Assembly (NCBI GenBank): GCA_017934185.1
Contig: JAGBJY010000007.1
Coordinates: forward strand, 1-42,642
Source: Bacteroidales bacterium
GTDB taxonomy: Bacteria > Bacteroidota > Bacteroidia > Bacteroidales > UBA932
Length of the DNA: 42,642 nucleotides
Direction of reading: 5' to 3'
Positions 21,143-30,255 of the stretch are shown piece after piece (positions within the stretch are counted from its first letter, which is position 1; every line of letters starts with the position of its first letter). Position numbers and translations under genes: made by a program. Below the pieces are notes generated by a model, which saw only the letters and a list, made by a program, of their open reading frames with translations, searched no databases and had not been told where the DNA came from.

Positions 21143-23279
21143 CCTCCCCGCCCTTCGTACTCCGTTTCGCGCGTTTTTGGCCTTTTTTGACCGATTTCAC
21201 TTCGGCCGATATGTCAAATCGGTCATTTTGGGCCGAAATTGACCGCTTCGAATCGGAAGTCGAAGGTGCCGAAGGAGCCTCCGAAGGCAAATCTTCCACC
21301 AGCTCGTAGTCCAGAAGCTTCTGCTCCAGGGAAGTGGACTTTACGCGGATGCGGATAAGGTCTCCCAGGCGGATGCTCATGTGCGTACGCCGCCCCACAG
21401 CGCGGTAGTGCTCCTCGTCGTACACGTAGAAGTCGCTCTTGATGGTGCGGTAGGGCACCATGCCTTCAATTTTGGTGGGCTCAATTTCCACGTAGAGGCC
21501 CCATTCCGTGACGCCGGAAACATGCCCGTCGAATTCCTGCCCCACCTTGTCCTGCATGAATTCCACCAGCTTGTACTTGATGCTTTCCCGCTCGGCCTCG
21601 ACAGCCACGGTTTCGCGCTCGGAGGCATGTTTGCAAAGGAGGGCATAATCGTCGGCCGATGCACTGTCCCCGCCTTCCAGATACTGCGCCAGCAGGCGGT
21701 GCACCATCATGTCCGGATAGCGGCGGATGGGGGAAGTAAAGTGCGTATAGAAATTGAACGCCAGGCCGTAATGGCCGATGTTATCCACTGAGTAACAAGC
21801 CTTTGCCATGGAGCGAAGGGCCAGGATCTGGATGGCGGCCAGTTCTGGCTTGTCCTTGGCATCCACCATGAGGGTGTTCAGGGTCTTGGCTATCTCCTTG
21901 CCGTTTTCTATGCCGCCCACCTTGTAACCAAAGTGCCCGGCAAACTCGCGCAGGCCGCTCAACTTCTCCAGATTGGGCTCGTCGTGCACGCGGTACACGA
22001 AGGTTTTGGCTTTGGCGATGGCCTTCCCGCCCATTTTTCCGCCGGTGGCCACCCATTCGGCAACGGAGCGGTTGGCCAGCAGCATAAACTCCTCAATGAG
22101 CCAGTTGGCCTCTTTGGAGAACTTCTGGTGCACGCCGATGGGTTTTCCATCGGCATCGATGTCCACCTTCATCTCCGGACGGTCAAAGTTCACGGCGCCG
22201 GCGGCAAAACGCTTTTTCCGCAGTTTGAGGGCCAGGCTGTTGAGCACCCTCAGGGCCTCCCGGATTTCAGAAGGAACCTCCTCCGGCTCAGCCCCTTCCA
22301 GAATGGCCTGGGCGCCTTCGTAGTCAAAACGGTAGTCGGAGATGATATGGGTGCGGCCAAACCAGGGATGAATCACCTTGGCCTGGGGCGTAAGTTCAAA
22401 GACGGCGCTGAAGGTGAGCTTCTCTTCGTGCGGGCGCAGGGAACAGAGCTTGTTGGAGAGCTTTTCCGGCAGCATGGGCACGGTGCGGTCTACCAGATAC
22501 ACGGAGGTGCCCCGCTCCTGGGCTTCCTTGTCCACCGCCGTTCCGGGCTGTACGTAGTAAGTGACATCGGCAATGTGGACGCCCACTTCGTAGTTTCCGT
22601 TTTCCAGCGCCCGGAAGCTGATGGCATCGTCGAAGTCCTTGGCGTCGGCGGGGTCTATGGTGAAAGTGAGCACCTTGCGGAAGTCCCGCCGATGGGCCCT
22701 GTCTTTGTCTGTAATGGCCTCCGGAATGGCATCGGCCGCATGCTCCACGGCTTTTTCAAAGCGGTACGGAAGGCCGAACTCCGCCAGGATGGCGTGCATC
22801 TCGGTGTCGTTCTCCCCCGGCATGCCCAGAATGTCCACCACATGGCCGTGCGGAGAAGTCTCTCCCCTTTCCCAGCCGTCTACCACCGCCGCCACTTTCA
22901 TGCCCCGCTTACCGCCTTCCGGCACGGGAACCGCTATGTCATAGGGCATGGTTTTGGAGCTCATGAGCACCCAGGCCTGTTTTCCCACAATGTGGAGCAG
23001 CCCCACGAAAGGCTTGCCGGAGCGCTCCACCACCGCCACAATTTCTCCGCTGCGGCGCTTGGCCGGACCTGTTTTTTCCTGGGTTACAGCCACCCGCACC
23101 GTGTCTCCGTGCAGGGCGCCCCGCGTTTTGGAGGCCTTCATAAACACATCTTCTTCCTGTCCCTCAATGCGCACAAACACAAAGCCTTCACGGGACATGA
23201 GGGCTTTTCCTACATACTCCGGTATCACACGTGCACGCTTTCTGTTCTTCCGGTTGGGGCTGTTTTTCCTTTTTGACAT
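21102..23279 (-). CDS. rnr: Ribonuclease R
   Basis: A 725-residue 3'-5' exoribonuclease that degrades structured RNA. The basic N-terminus (MSKRKNSPNRKNRKRARVIP) leads to OB-fold cold-shock domains, then the RNB catalytic core with TIDPADAKDFDDAISF, whose aspartates bind the catalytic metal, and the HYGLAFNFYTHFTSPIRRYP motif. An S1 domain follows (DGHVSGVTEWGLYVEIEP) and a Lys/Arg-rich tail (about 50 residues). An open frame extends some 100 codons upstream, but its residues are not conserved-looking and run through the promoter, so I use ATG at 23279. The tail is encoded across the end of the neighbouring convergent gene (41-base overlap). Confidence 0.96.
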   Translation of the reverse strand: MSKRKNSPNRKNRKRARVIPEYVGKALMSREGFVFVRIEGQEEDVFMKASKTRGALHGDTVRVAVTQEKTGPAKRRSGEIVAVVERSGKPFVGLLHIVGKQAWVLMSSKTMPYDIAVPVPEGGKRGMKVAAVVDGWERGETSPHGHVVDILGMPGENDTEMHAILAEFGLPYRFEKAVEHAADAIPEAITDKDRAHRRDFRKVLTFTIDPADAKDFDDAISFRALENGNYEVGVHIADVTYYVQPGTAVDKEAQERGTSVYLVDRTVPMLPEKLSNKLCSLRPHEEKLTFSAVFELTPQAKVIHPWFGRTHIISDYRFDYEGAQAILEGAEPEEVPSEIREALRVLNSLALKLRKKRFAAGAVNFDRPEMKVDIDADGKPIGVHQKFSKEANWLIEEFMLLANRSVAEWVATGGKMGGKAIAKAKTFVYRVHDEPNLEKLSGLREFAGHFGYKVGGIENGKEIAKTLNTLMVDAKDKPELAAIQILALRSMAKACYSVDNIGHYGLAFNFYTHFTSPIRRYPDMMVHRLLAQYLEGGDSASADDYALLCKHASERETVAVEAERESIKYKLVEFMQDKVGQEFDGHVSGVTEWGLYVEIEPTKIEGMVPYRTIKSDFYVYDEEHYRAVGRRTHMSIRLGDLIRIRVKSTSLEQKLLDYELVEDLPSEAPSAPSTSDSKRSISAQNDRFDISAEVKSVKKGQKRAKRSTKGGEAKAAKPRGKRSGR

Positions 23280-23300
23280 AGACTTTTTTCGTTTTCGGGT

Positions 23301-23332
23301 ACAAAGATACAAAAAACTTGTGCTATCTTTGT
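23301..23332. promoter_or_regulatory. Divergent promoter pair with mirrored -7 boxes
   Basis: ACAAAGATA (23301-23309) and TATCTTTGT (23324-23332) are perfect inverted 9-mers, each containing TATCTTTG in its own direction. The left one drives RNase R (ATG 22 bases away), the right one the GH3 gene (ATG 24 bases away). Each box lies in the other promoter's upstream region, so the two are likely to interfere. Confidence 0.7.
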
Positions 23333-23355
23333 AGACCGAACGCATTTTACGCCCT

Positions 23356-25713
23356 ATGCTAAAACTTTTTAACCGGATTTTCACAGCTTTGACCCTCACA
23401 GTCCTTCTCTGTGCCTGTTCCAGCAAAGCCCCCCGATACAAAGATGCCTCCCTCAGCGCCCAGGAGCGGGCCGATGACCTGATTTCCCGCATGACGGTGC
23501 CCGAAAAACTGGGGCAGCTGCTGTGCCCGCTGGGATGGCCGATGTATGAAAAGACGGAAGAGACTGTCCACATCACGGACGAGTACCGCCGCTTCATTCA
23601 GGAGAACCACGGCGGCATGCTCTGGGCCACTTTCCGGGCCGATCCCTGGACCCGCAAAACCCTGGAAAACGGCCTTACGCCGCAGCTCTCGGCCAAAACT
23701 TACAACGCTTTGCAGCACTACGCCATAGACTCCACCCGCCTGGGCATCCCCATCCTCCTGGCCGAGGAAGCCCCGCATGGGCACATGGCCATCGGCACCA
23801 CCGTGTTCCCCACCTCCATCGGCCTCAGTGCCACCTGGGACCCCGAACTCATTGAGCAGGTGGGCCGCGTCATTGGAGAGGAACTCACCGCCCAGGGCGG
23901 ACACATCGGCTACGGACCGGTGATTGACCTGAGCCGCGAGCCCCGCTGGTCCCGCGTGGAAGAAACTTACGGCGAGGATGTTTACCTCACTTCCCAGATG
24001 GCTTCGGCCATGGTGCGCGGCACTTCTTCCAAGGGGGTCATCTCTACTTTGAAGCATTTTGTGGCGTATGGCATTCCGGAGGGCGGTCACAACGGCAGTC
24101 CCAGCCACATCGGCGCCCGGGATTTGGAAGAAAATGTGCTGCCCACTTTCAAGGCGGCCATCGATAATGGCGCCCTCAGCGTCATGACCAGCTACAACAC
24201 CATTGACGGGGTCCCCACCAGCTGCAACCCGGAACTGCTCACCGGCGTGCTCAGGGACCGCTGGAACTTCCGCGGCTTTGTGGTGAGTGACCTGGAGAGC
24301 ATTGACGGCATCTTTGGCAGCCACCATGTGGCCGGAAGCCTGCAGGAAGCCGGTGAAATGGCCCTCAATGCCGGGGTGGACGTAGACCTGGGGGCACACT
24401 GCTTTGCCCTGTTGGAGCAGTCCGTGGAGGAAGGCCGTGTGAGCATGGCCACGCTGGACCGCGCCGTAAAGCGGGTGCTCCTGAGAAAATTCGAGCTGGG
24501 CCTCTTTGACCATCCTTACCTTCCGGAAGGGTCGGCCGGGGAAGTTCGCAGCGCCGCACATGTGGAAGTAGCCGCCCAGGCGGCCCGCGAAAGTGTGACG
24601 CTCCTGAAAAACAACGGCGTACTGCCGCTGAGGGCCGGTACGCGCATCGCCCTCGTGGGGCCCAATGCCCATAATCAGTACAATCAGCTGGGCGACTACA
24701 CCGCTCCGCAGCCCGACGAAAACGTGGTAACCATGCTGGAAGGCCTCCAGAACGCCGGTGCGGCCGTTAGCTATGTGAAAGGCTGCGCCATCCGGGACAC
24801 CCGTACGGAGAACATCGCCGCCGCCGTGCAGGCCGCGCGCCGCGCCGATGTGGTGGTGGCCGTGGTGGGCGGTTCATCGGCCCGGGATTTCAAGACCAAG
24901 TACATTGATACCGGCGCCGCCGTGGTGGACGAAACCTCCGTATCCGACATGGAGGCCGGCGAAGGCTTCGACCGCAGCACCCTGGACCTCCTGGGCCTCC
25001 AGGAGCCGCTGCTGAAACAGCTGAAAGCCACCGGAAAGCCCCTGGTGGTGGTGTACATTGAAGGCCGCCCGCTCAGTAAAAACTGGGCCGCGCAGGAGGC
25101 CGATGCCCTCCTCACCCTCTGGTATCCCGGCGGCGAAGGCGGACAGGCCCTCGCCGATGTCCTGCTGGGCCGATACAACCCCGCCGGACGCCTCTCCGTG
25201 AGCGTACCCCGCAGCGTGGGGCAGCTTCCGGTGTACTACAACCGGAAAATCCCTTACAGCCACGACTATGTGGAAGAAAGCGCCCAGCCGCTGTATCCTT
25301 TTGGCTATGGGCTCAGTTACACTACCTTTGCGTACAGTAACTTGAGGACTGAGATGCCCGGTCAAGCCGGACATGACGGAGCGTCATTGCCGGCCACGAC
25401 CGGCAATCTCCCTACAAAAGTCTTTGTGGACGTGACCAACACCGGGGCCATGGACGGCGACGAAGTGGTGCAGCTGTACATCCGCGACCTGGTGGCCTCC
25501 ACGGCCCGCCCCCGCAAGCAGCTCTGCGCCTTTAAGCGCGTACATGTGAAGGCCGGCGAAACCGTCACGGTGGAGCTCCCCCTGCAGCGCAGCGCCTTTG
25601 AACTGGTGAATCCCGCCATGCAGCGCGTAGTGGAGCCCGGCGAATTTGAGCTCCAGGCGGGCGCCAGTTCCGATGACATCCGGCAGACGTTAACTGTAAC
25701 TTATCAGCACTGA
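23356..25713 (+). CDS. GH3 beta-glucosidase/beta-xylosidase-like lipoprotein
   Basis: A 785-residue exo-acting beta-glycosidase, first gene of the large glycan locus. The lipoprotein signal ends LTVLLCACSS. The TIM barrel carries RADDLISRMTVPEKLGQLL, then KHFVAYG and the nucleophile Asp312 in GFVVSDLESI. The alpha/beta sandwich follows (RIALVGPNAHNQYNQLGDY, TLWYPGGEGGQALADVLLG), then an FnIII-like domain (VFVDVTNTGAMDGDEVVQLY). Between YTTFAYSNLR and the FnIII strand a 20-odd-residue insertion (EMPGQAGHDGASLPATTGNL) is encoded by two palindromes at 25354-25407, apparently an in-frame repeat. Exact sugar specificity cannot be told; GH3 includes glucosidases, xylosidases and hexosaminidases. 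It ends 34 bases before the GH2 gene. Confidence 0.94.
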   Translation: MLKLFNRIFTALTLTVLLCACSSKAPRYKDASLSAQERADDLISRMTVPEKLGQLLCPLGWPMYEKTEETVHITDEYRRFIQENHGGMLWATFRADPWTRKTLENGLTPQLSAKTYNALQHYAIDSTRLGIPILLAEEAPHGHMAIGTTVFPTSIGLSATWDPELIEQVGRVIGEELTAQGGHIGYGPVIDLSREPRWSRVEETYGEDVYLTSQMASAMVRGTSSKGVISTLKHFVAYGIPEGGHNGSPSHIGARDLEENVLPTFKAAIDNGALSVMTSYNTIDGVPTSCNPELLTGVLRDRWNFRGFVVSDLESIDGIFGSHHVAGSLQEAGEMALNAGVDVDLGAHCFALLEQSVEEGRVSMATLDRAVKRVLLRKFELGLFDHPYLPEGSAGEVRSAAHVEVAAQAARESVTLLKNNGVLPLRAGTRIALVGPNAHNQYNQLGDYTAPQPDENVVTMLEGLQNAGAAVSYVKGCAIRDTRTENIAAAVQAARRADVVVAVVGGSSARDFKTKYIDTGAAVVDETSVSDMEAGEGFDRSTLDLLGLQEPLLKQLKATGKPLVVVYIEGRPLSKNWAAQEADALLTLWYPGGEGGQALADVLLGRYNPAGRLSVSVPRSVGQLPVYYNRKIPYSHDYVEESAQPLYPFGYGLSYTTFAYSNLRTEMPGQAGHDGASLPATTGNLPTKVFVDVTNTGAMDGDEVVQLYIRDLVASTARPRKQLCAFKRVHVKAGETVTVELPLQRSAFELVNPAMQRVVEPGEFELQAGASSDDIRQTLTVTYQH
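25354..25407. repeat. In-frame double-palindrome element inside the GH3 gene
   Basis: Two stems lie side by side: ATGCCCGG/CCGGACAT (25354-25374) with loop TCAAG, and ATTGCCGG/CCGGCAAT (25386-25407) with loop CCACGA, perfect in the second. Together they encode a Gly/Ala/Pro-rich stretch in a linker between two folded domains. Size, paired GC hairpins and in-frame location resemble Rickettsia-type palindromic elements. Confidence 0.75.
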
Positions 25714-25747
25714 GACACAATTGCACAAATAACTGATATACAATAAC

Positions 25748-28700
25748 ATGCATTTCACACTTCTTTTACTCCTTACAGCGCTGCCTTACTGGCAGGACGT
25801 GAACGTAACTTCCGTGAACGCAGAAACCCGGCGCACGGAAGTGGTGTACTACCCCACCCGTGAGGACGCCTTGCAGAAAGGCTTCCGCGAAAGCCCCAAC
25901 TACGTAAACCTGAACGGAACGTGGGACTTCCGCTACTTTGAAGACTGGAAAGAGATTCCCGGTATGGACAGCGCGGTGATGCCCGGCTACACCGACCAGA
26001 TTCACTGGGAGCAGATTACCGTTCCCGGCAACTGGGAAGTTCAAGGCTGGGGCATTCCCATCTATGTGAACCAGCCCTACGAGTTCAGCATGGAGAATCC
26101 GCAGCCCCCCACCCTGCCGGACGCTTTCCCGGCAGCCCTGTATCACCGGAAATTTACGGTGCCCGAGAGCTGGAAAGGCCGTGAGATTTTCCTGAATCTC
26201 TGCGGCACCAAGAGCGGCACCTATGTGTATGTAAACGGTCAGGAGATTGGCTACAGCGAAGACTCCAAAGACCTGGCCCGCTTCAACATCACCCAGGCCC
26301 TGGTTGCAGGAGAGAACGACCTGCTCCTGCGCATTTTCCGCTATTCCACCGGGTCTTATCTGGAGTGCCAGGACTTCTGGCGCATTTCCGGTATTGAGCG
26401 GGACGTGTACCTGTCCAGCGAAATCAAGGACAGCGGCTTTGACTTCAGCGTTGTGTCCACCCTCACCGAAGACCTGTTCACGGGTATTTTCAAACTGAAA
26501 ATGCATTCCTCCGCCCCCACCGAGGTTTCCTACGAACTGCTGGACAAGGACGGCAGCACCGTGGCCGATGCTTGCTTCGAGTTCAACGGCCGCATGGCCA
26601 CCGTCACGGACAGCATCCCCGGCGTAAGGCTCTGGAGCGCCGAAACCCCTGAACTGTACACCCTTCTGCTGAAAGTCAACGGCGAATATACCCGCTTCCA
26701 CGTGGGCTTCCGCCGCCTGGAAATCAAGGAAGTGGCCGATGGCGACAAAATGGTGCACGCTTTCTTCGTAAACGGCCAGCCGGTAAAATTCAAGGGCGTG
26801 AACCTGCATGAGCACAATCCCTACACCGGTCACTACATTACCAGGGAGAACATCCTGGAAGACCTGAAACTCATGCGCCTTTGCAATATCAACGCCATCC
26901 GTACCTGCCATTACCCGCAGCCGCGCGAGTTCTATGAGCTCTGCGACTCCCTGGGCTTCTATGTGTACGACGAGGCCAATATCGAGAGCCACGGCATGGG
27001 CTACGACCTGGACCGCACTCTTGGCAACAAACCCGACTGGTACATCAAGCATCTGGACCGCACCCTGAACATGTACCGCCGCACGGCCAACTATCCCTGC
27101 GTCACCATCCTTTCGCTGGGCAACGAAGCCGGCAACGGTGTGAACTTCTACAACACCTACAAGGAGCTGAAAGCCCTGGAAGAGAACGGACAGAACCGTC
27201 CCGTGGTGTATGAACGCGCCCAATATGAATGGAACACCGACTTCCTGAATCCCATGTACCCCGGCACTTCCTGGCTCAAGCGGCAGGGAGAAAACTACAA
27301 GGAAAAACCCATCGTGCTGTGCGAATACACCCATGCCATGGGTAACTCCAACGGCTCGCTGGATTGGCAGTGGGAGCAGTTCTACGCCCACACGCACCTG
27401 CAGGGCGGCTTCATCTGGGACTGGGTGGACCAGGGCCTGTTTGACAAGGAGCGCGGCTGGACCTACGGCGGCGACTACGGCGAGAACGCCCCCTCCGACG
27501 ACAACTTCAACTGCAACGGCGTGGTGAATCCGGACCGTGACCCGCACCCCGGCTTCTACGAAGTAAAACACGTGTACCAGAATGTGAGCATCACCCCTGT
27601 TGATGCCCGCAGCGGCGTTTTCCAGATTTTCAACCGCCACTATTTTGTGACCCTCAAAGACTTCTCCGTGAAGTGGTGGGTAGAGCGCGACGGCCGCAAG
27701 CCCTGGTACTGGAAAAAGCATACGCTCCACTTTGACACGGCTCCCCAGACCGCCGAAGAATTCACCCTCAAGCTCCCCAGAATGGGCAAAGCCTGCGAAT
27801 ACCGCATCTTCTTTGAGGTATCGGCCGCAAAGAACGGCCTCCTGGTAGAGAAAGGCGAGGTTTATGCCTTTGACGAGGCCCTCATCAAAGACACCTCGGC
27901 CCCGGAAAAACGCGTTGTGAAGGGAACGCTGGACTGCACCGACGGCGACACCCAGATTGTAGTACGCGGGAAAAACGTGGAACTGGTCTTCGACAAGGCC
28001 AATGGTACCGTCAAAAGCTGGAAGGTGAAGGGCCAGGACATGATTGACCCGGCTTTCGGCCTCAGGCCCAACTACTGGCGCGCTCCCATTGACAATGACT
28101 ATGGCAACCGCGCTCCCGTAAGAGCGAAGTACTTCAAGGAGCCCGGCACTCCGGTGAGCGTACAGGCTGTGAAGGAAAACGAAACCGTAATTATTAAGGT
28201 AAGCGGCAATGACGTCCGCAAGAGCGAGCGTTACACCGTGTATCCGGACGGCGCCCTCAAGATTGAGGTGGAGACCGCCGCGGTAGATGCTCCCAAGCCC
28301 GAAAACGAATACTACCGGATGGAAATCCCGCGCCTGGGCCTGCGCTTCCATGTGGCGGAGGATGCCTTCTCCTACTTTGGCCGCGGACCCGTGGAGAACT
28401 ACTGGGACCGCAACAGCGGCACTTTCAAGAGCATCTGGAAGTCATCGGCCAGCAAAGAATACTATCCGTATGTGCGCCCGCAGGAATGCGGCCACCACAC
28501 CGAAACGTCCTGGCTGCAGGTGGGCGCAATGACAGTGCTGTCTGAGGAGCCCTTCGAGTTCAACGCCCTTCGCGTGAGCATTGAAGACCTGGACGGCGGC
28601 CTTACCAAGAGCCAGACCCACATCACCGACGTGCAGGAAAAAGACTACACCGAGGTGTGCATCGACTACAAGATGAGCGGTATCGGCGGCTACGACAGCT

Positions 28701-28804
28701 GGGGCTCCCGTCCGGAAAAGGCCCGCACCCTGTGGGCCGACGAAGCCTACAGCTACAGCTTCACGCTGGTTCCCGGAAAGGTTAACGGAAAAATCGTTTA
28801 TTGA
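25748..28804 (+). CDS. GH2 beta-galactosidase (LacZ-like)
   Basis: A 1018-residue exo-beta-galactosidase with the full five-domain LacZ layout: sugar-binding domain (NLNGTWDFRYFEDWKEIPGM, ITVPGNWEVQGWGIPIYVN), immunoglobulin-like domain, TIM barrel (FKGVNLHEHNPYTGHYITRE), second Ig-like domain and the C-terminal Bgal_small_N domain (LRPNYWRAPIDNDYGNRAPV). The acid/base Glu460 lies in LSLGNEAGNG and the nucleophile Glu526 in IVLCEYTHAMGNS. The N-terminus (MHFTLLLLLTALPYWQDV) is a short signal peptide, so it is exported, unlike cytoplasmic LacZ. In this locus it would remove terminal galactose from glycan antennae. Three bases separate it from the fucosidase gene. Confidence 0.95.
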   Translation: MHFTLLLLLTALPYWQDVNVTSVNAETRRTEVVYYPTREDALQKGFRESPNYVNLNGTWDFRYFEDWKEIPGMDSAVMPGYTDQIHWEQITVPGNWEVQGWGIPIYVNQPYEFSMENPQPPTLPDAFPAALYHRKFTVPESWKGREIFLNLCGTKSGTYVYVNGQEIGYSEDSKDLARFNITQALVAGENDLLLRIFRYSTGSYLECQDFWRISGIERDVYLSSEIKDSGFDFSVVSTLTEDLFTGIFKLKMHSSAPTEVSYELLDKDGSTVADACFEFNGRMATVTDSIPGVRLWSAETPELYTLLLKVNGEYTRFHVGFRRLEIKEVADGDKMVHAFFVNGQPVKFKGVNLHEHNPYTGHYITRENILEDLKLMRLCNINAIRTCHYPQPREFYELCDSLGFYVYDEANIESHGMGYDLDRTLGNKPDWYIKHLDRTLNMYRRTANYPCVTILSLGNEAGNGVNFYNTYKELKALEENGQNRPVVYERAQYEWNTDFLNPMYPGTSWLKRQGENYKEKPIVLCEYTHAMGNSNGSLDWQWEQFYAHTHLQGGFIWDWVDQGLFDKERGWTYGGDYGENAPSDDNFNCNGVVNPDRDPHPGFYEVKHVYQNVSITPVDARSGVFQIFNRHYFVTLKDFSVKWWVERDGRKPWYWKKHTLHFDTAPQTAEEFTLKLPRMGKACEYRIFFEVSAAKNGLLVEKGEVYAFDEALIKDTSAPEKRVVKGTLDCTDGDTQIVVRGKNVELVFDKANGTVKSWKVKGQDMIDPAFGLRPNYWRAPIDNDYGNRAPVRAKYFKEPGTPVSVQAVKENETVIIKVSGNDVRKSERYTVYPDGALKIEVETAAVDAPKPENEYYRMEIPRLGLRFHVAEDAFSYFGRGPVENYWDRNSGTFKSIWKSSASKEYYPYVRPQECGHHTETSWLQVGAMTVLSEEPFEFNALRVSIEDLDGGLTKSQTHITDVQEKDYTEVCIDYKMSGIGGYDSWGSRPEKARTLWADEAYSYSFTLVPGKVNGKIVY

Positions 28805-28806
28805 CC

Positions 28807-30252
28807 ATGAAACGCGGCATCATCGGCCTGTTGGCTGCCCTTGCGGCGGCTTCCTGCGCAAAAGCGCCCGCCCCTTACGGCACCCTGCCCTCCCCCGCCC
28901 AGGTTCAGTGGCAGCGGCAGGAACTCATCATGTTTTACCACTATGGCCAGGCCACTTTCAGTGGCTGGGACGGGGAAAACGGCAGCTGCAACGGTACTCC
29001 CTGGAGTGAAGACCTCCTGCTGGAGCATTATGCCCCTGAGGCCCTGGATGTGGACCAGTGGGTGAAAGTGGCGGCCGACAACGGCTTCAAGGAAGTGATT
29101 ATCACCGCCAAACACCACGACGGCTTCTGCCTCTGGGACAATCCGGAAAGCACGGCCGATATAGCCAACCCCGCCTGCAAGAACCCTACAGACGTAGTGC
29201 AGGCCGTCCGGGATGCCTGCAACAAATATGGTGTGCGCCTGGGCATTTACTTCTCGCCCTGGGACCGCGTGATTGAGTCCCAGAACCAGGACCTGGCCAC
29301 TTACGAGGCAGGGTACAAACGGGCTGCCGCAGACCTCATGACGCGTTATGCCCCCGTGGTGGAATTCTGGCTGGACGGCAATCACGCCGCCGCCTTTGAC
29401 TGGCCCGAGATTCACCGCACGGTGCTGGAACAGAACCCCGACTGCATCATCTTCTCCGACGGCGGTCCAGGCTGCCGCTGGGTGGGCAACGAACGCGGCC
29501 GCGCCGGCGAGACCAACTGGGCCACGCTGGACGTGGAGCGCTGGGGCCTCACCCCCGGCAACGCCCCTTCCAACTACGCCACGCTGCTCGCCGAAGGTGA
29601 CAAAGGCGGCCCCCTGTGGGTCCCCGCCGAATGCGACTTCTCCATCCAGGAGATTGGCGACCCCGACGGCTGGTTCTATGACCCCGCCGATGCCGTAAAA
29701 TCCGGACTGGAGCTGCTTCAAATCTATTATTCCAGCGTGGGCCGCGGCGGCGTTTTCCTCATGAATGTGCCGCCTTCCCCGGAGGGGGTGATTGCGCCCA
29801 AAGAGCTGGCCGCCATCGAGGAATTCACCGCCATGCGCCGGAAGGTGTTTGAGACCAATTTGGCCGAGGGCGCCGGCGTAAGCGCCTCCAGCGTGCGCGG
29901 GAAGAAATTCGGCCCCGAAAAGCTGCTGGACGGAGAATATGACTCTTATTTCGCAGCGCCGGATGAGGCCACTTCGGTGAGCCTGGAATTCAAGCTTCCG
30001 GAGAAAAGGACCTTCAACCGCCTGGTCCTCCAGGAATACATCCCGCTGGGGCAGCGCGTAGAGAGTTTCTCTGTCCAGTATCGCGACGCCGACGGGCAGT
30101 GGCAAGACTGGCAGAAAGGCACCACCATCGGCTACAAACGCATTTTGCTGGGGGCCGATGTAACTACGGACGCTGTTCGCGTTACCATTGAAGCGGCCCT
30201 CGCCTGCCCCGTACTCAACGGCTTCGGCCTGTATTATGACCCTTATCAATAA
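28807..30252 (+). CDS. GH29 alpha-L-fucosidase, first tandem copy
   Basis: A 481-residue alpha-L-fucosidase. The signal (MKRGIIGLLAALAAASCAK) is lipoprotein-like. The catalytic barrel begins QWQRQELIMFYHYGQATFSG and has ITAKHHDGFCLWDNPES; the nucleophile is probably Asp190 in VVEFWLDGNH. The last 130 residues form a discoidin/F5-8C-like sugar-binding domain (NLAEGAGVSASSVRG to the end, with RLVLQEYIPLGQRVESFSVQ). The next gene is a close paralogue. I chose ATG 28807 because the TTG at 28801 overlaps the GH2 stop and adds only two residues. With the neighbouring GH2 it would strip fucose and galactose from host or plant glycans. Confidence 0.94.
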   Translation: MKRGIIGLLAALAAASCAKAPAPYGTLPSPAQVQWQRQELIMFYHYGQATFSGWDGENGSCNGTPWSEDLLLEHYAPEALDVDQWVKVAADNGFKEVIITAKHHDGFCLWDNPESTADIANPACKNPTDVVQAVRDACNKYGVRLGIYFSPWDRVIESQNQDLATYEAGYKRAAADLMTRYAPVVEFWLDGNHAAAFDWPEIHRTVLEQNPDCIIFSDGGPGCRWVGNERGRAGETNWATLDVERWGLTPGNAPSNYATLLAEGDKGGPLWVPAECDFSIQEIGDPDGWFYDPADAVKSGLELLQIYYSSVGRGGVFLMNVPPSPEGVIAPKELAAIEEFTAMRRKVFETNLAEGAGVSASSVRGKKFGPEKLLDGEYDSYFAAPDEATSVSLEFKLPEKRTFNRLVLQEYIPLGQRVESFSVQYRDADGQWQDWQKGTTIGYKRILLGADVTTDAVRVTIEAALACPVLNGFGLYYDPYQ

Positions 30253-30255
30253 ACT

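Noticed and set aside
23280-23597. Possible N-terminal extension of RNase R by about 105 codons.
   Set aside because: It would cross the divergent promoter and the start of the GH3 gene; ATG 23279 gives the normal basic N-terminus.
25766-28351. 861-codon open frame antisense to the GH2 gene.
   Set aside because: Composition is a shadow of the beta-galactosidase; no motif or promoter.
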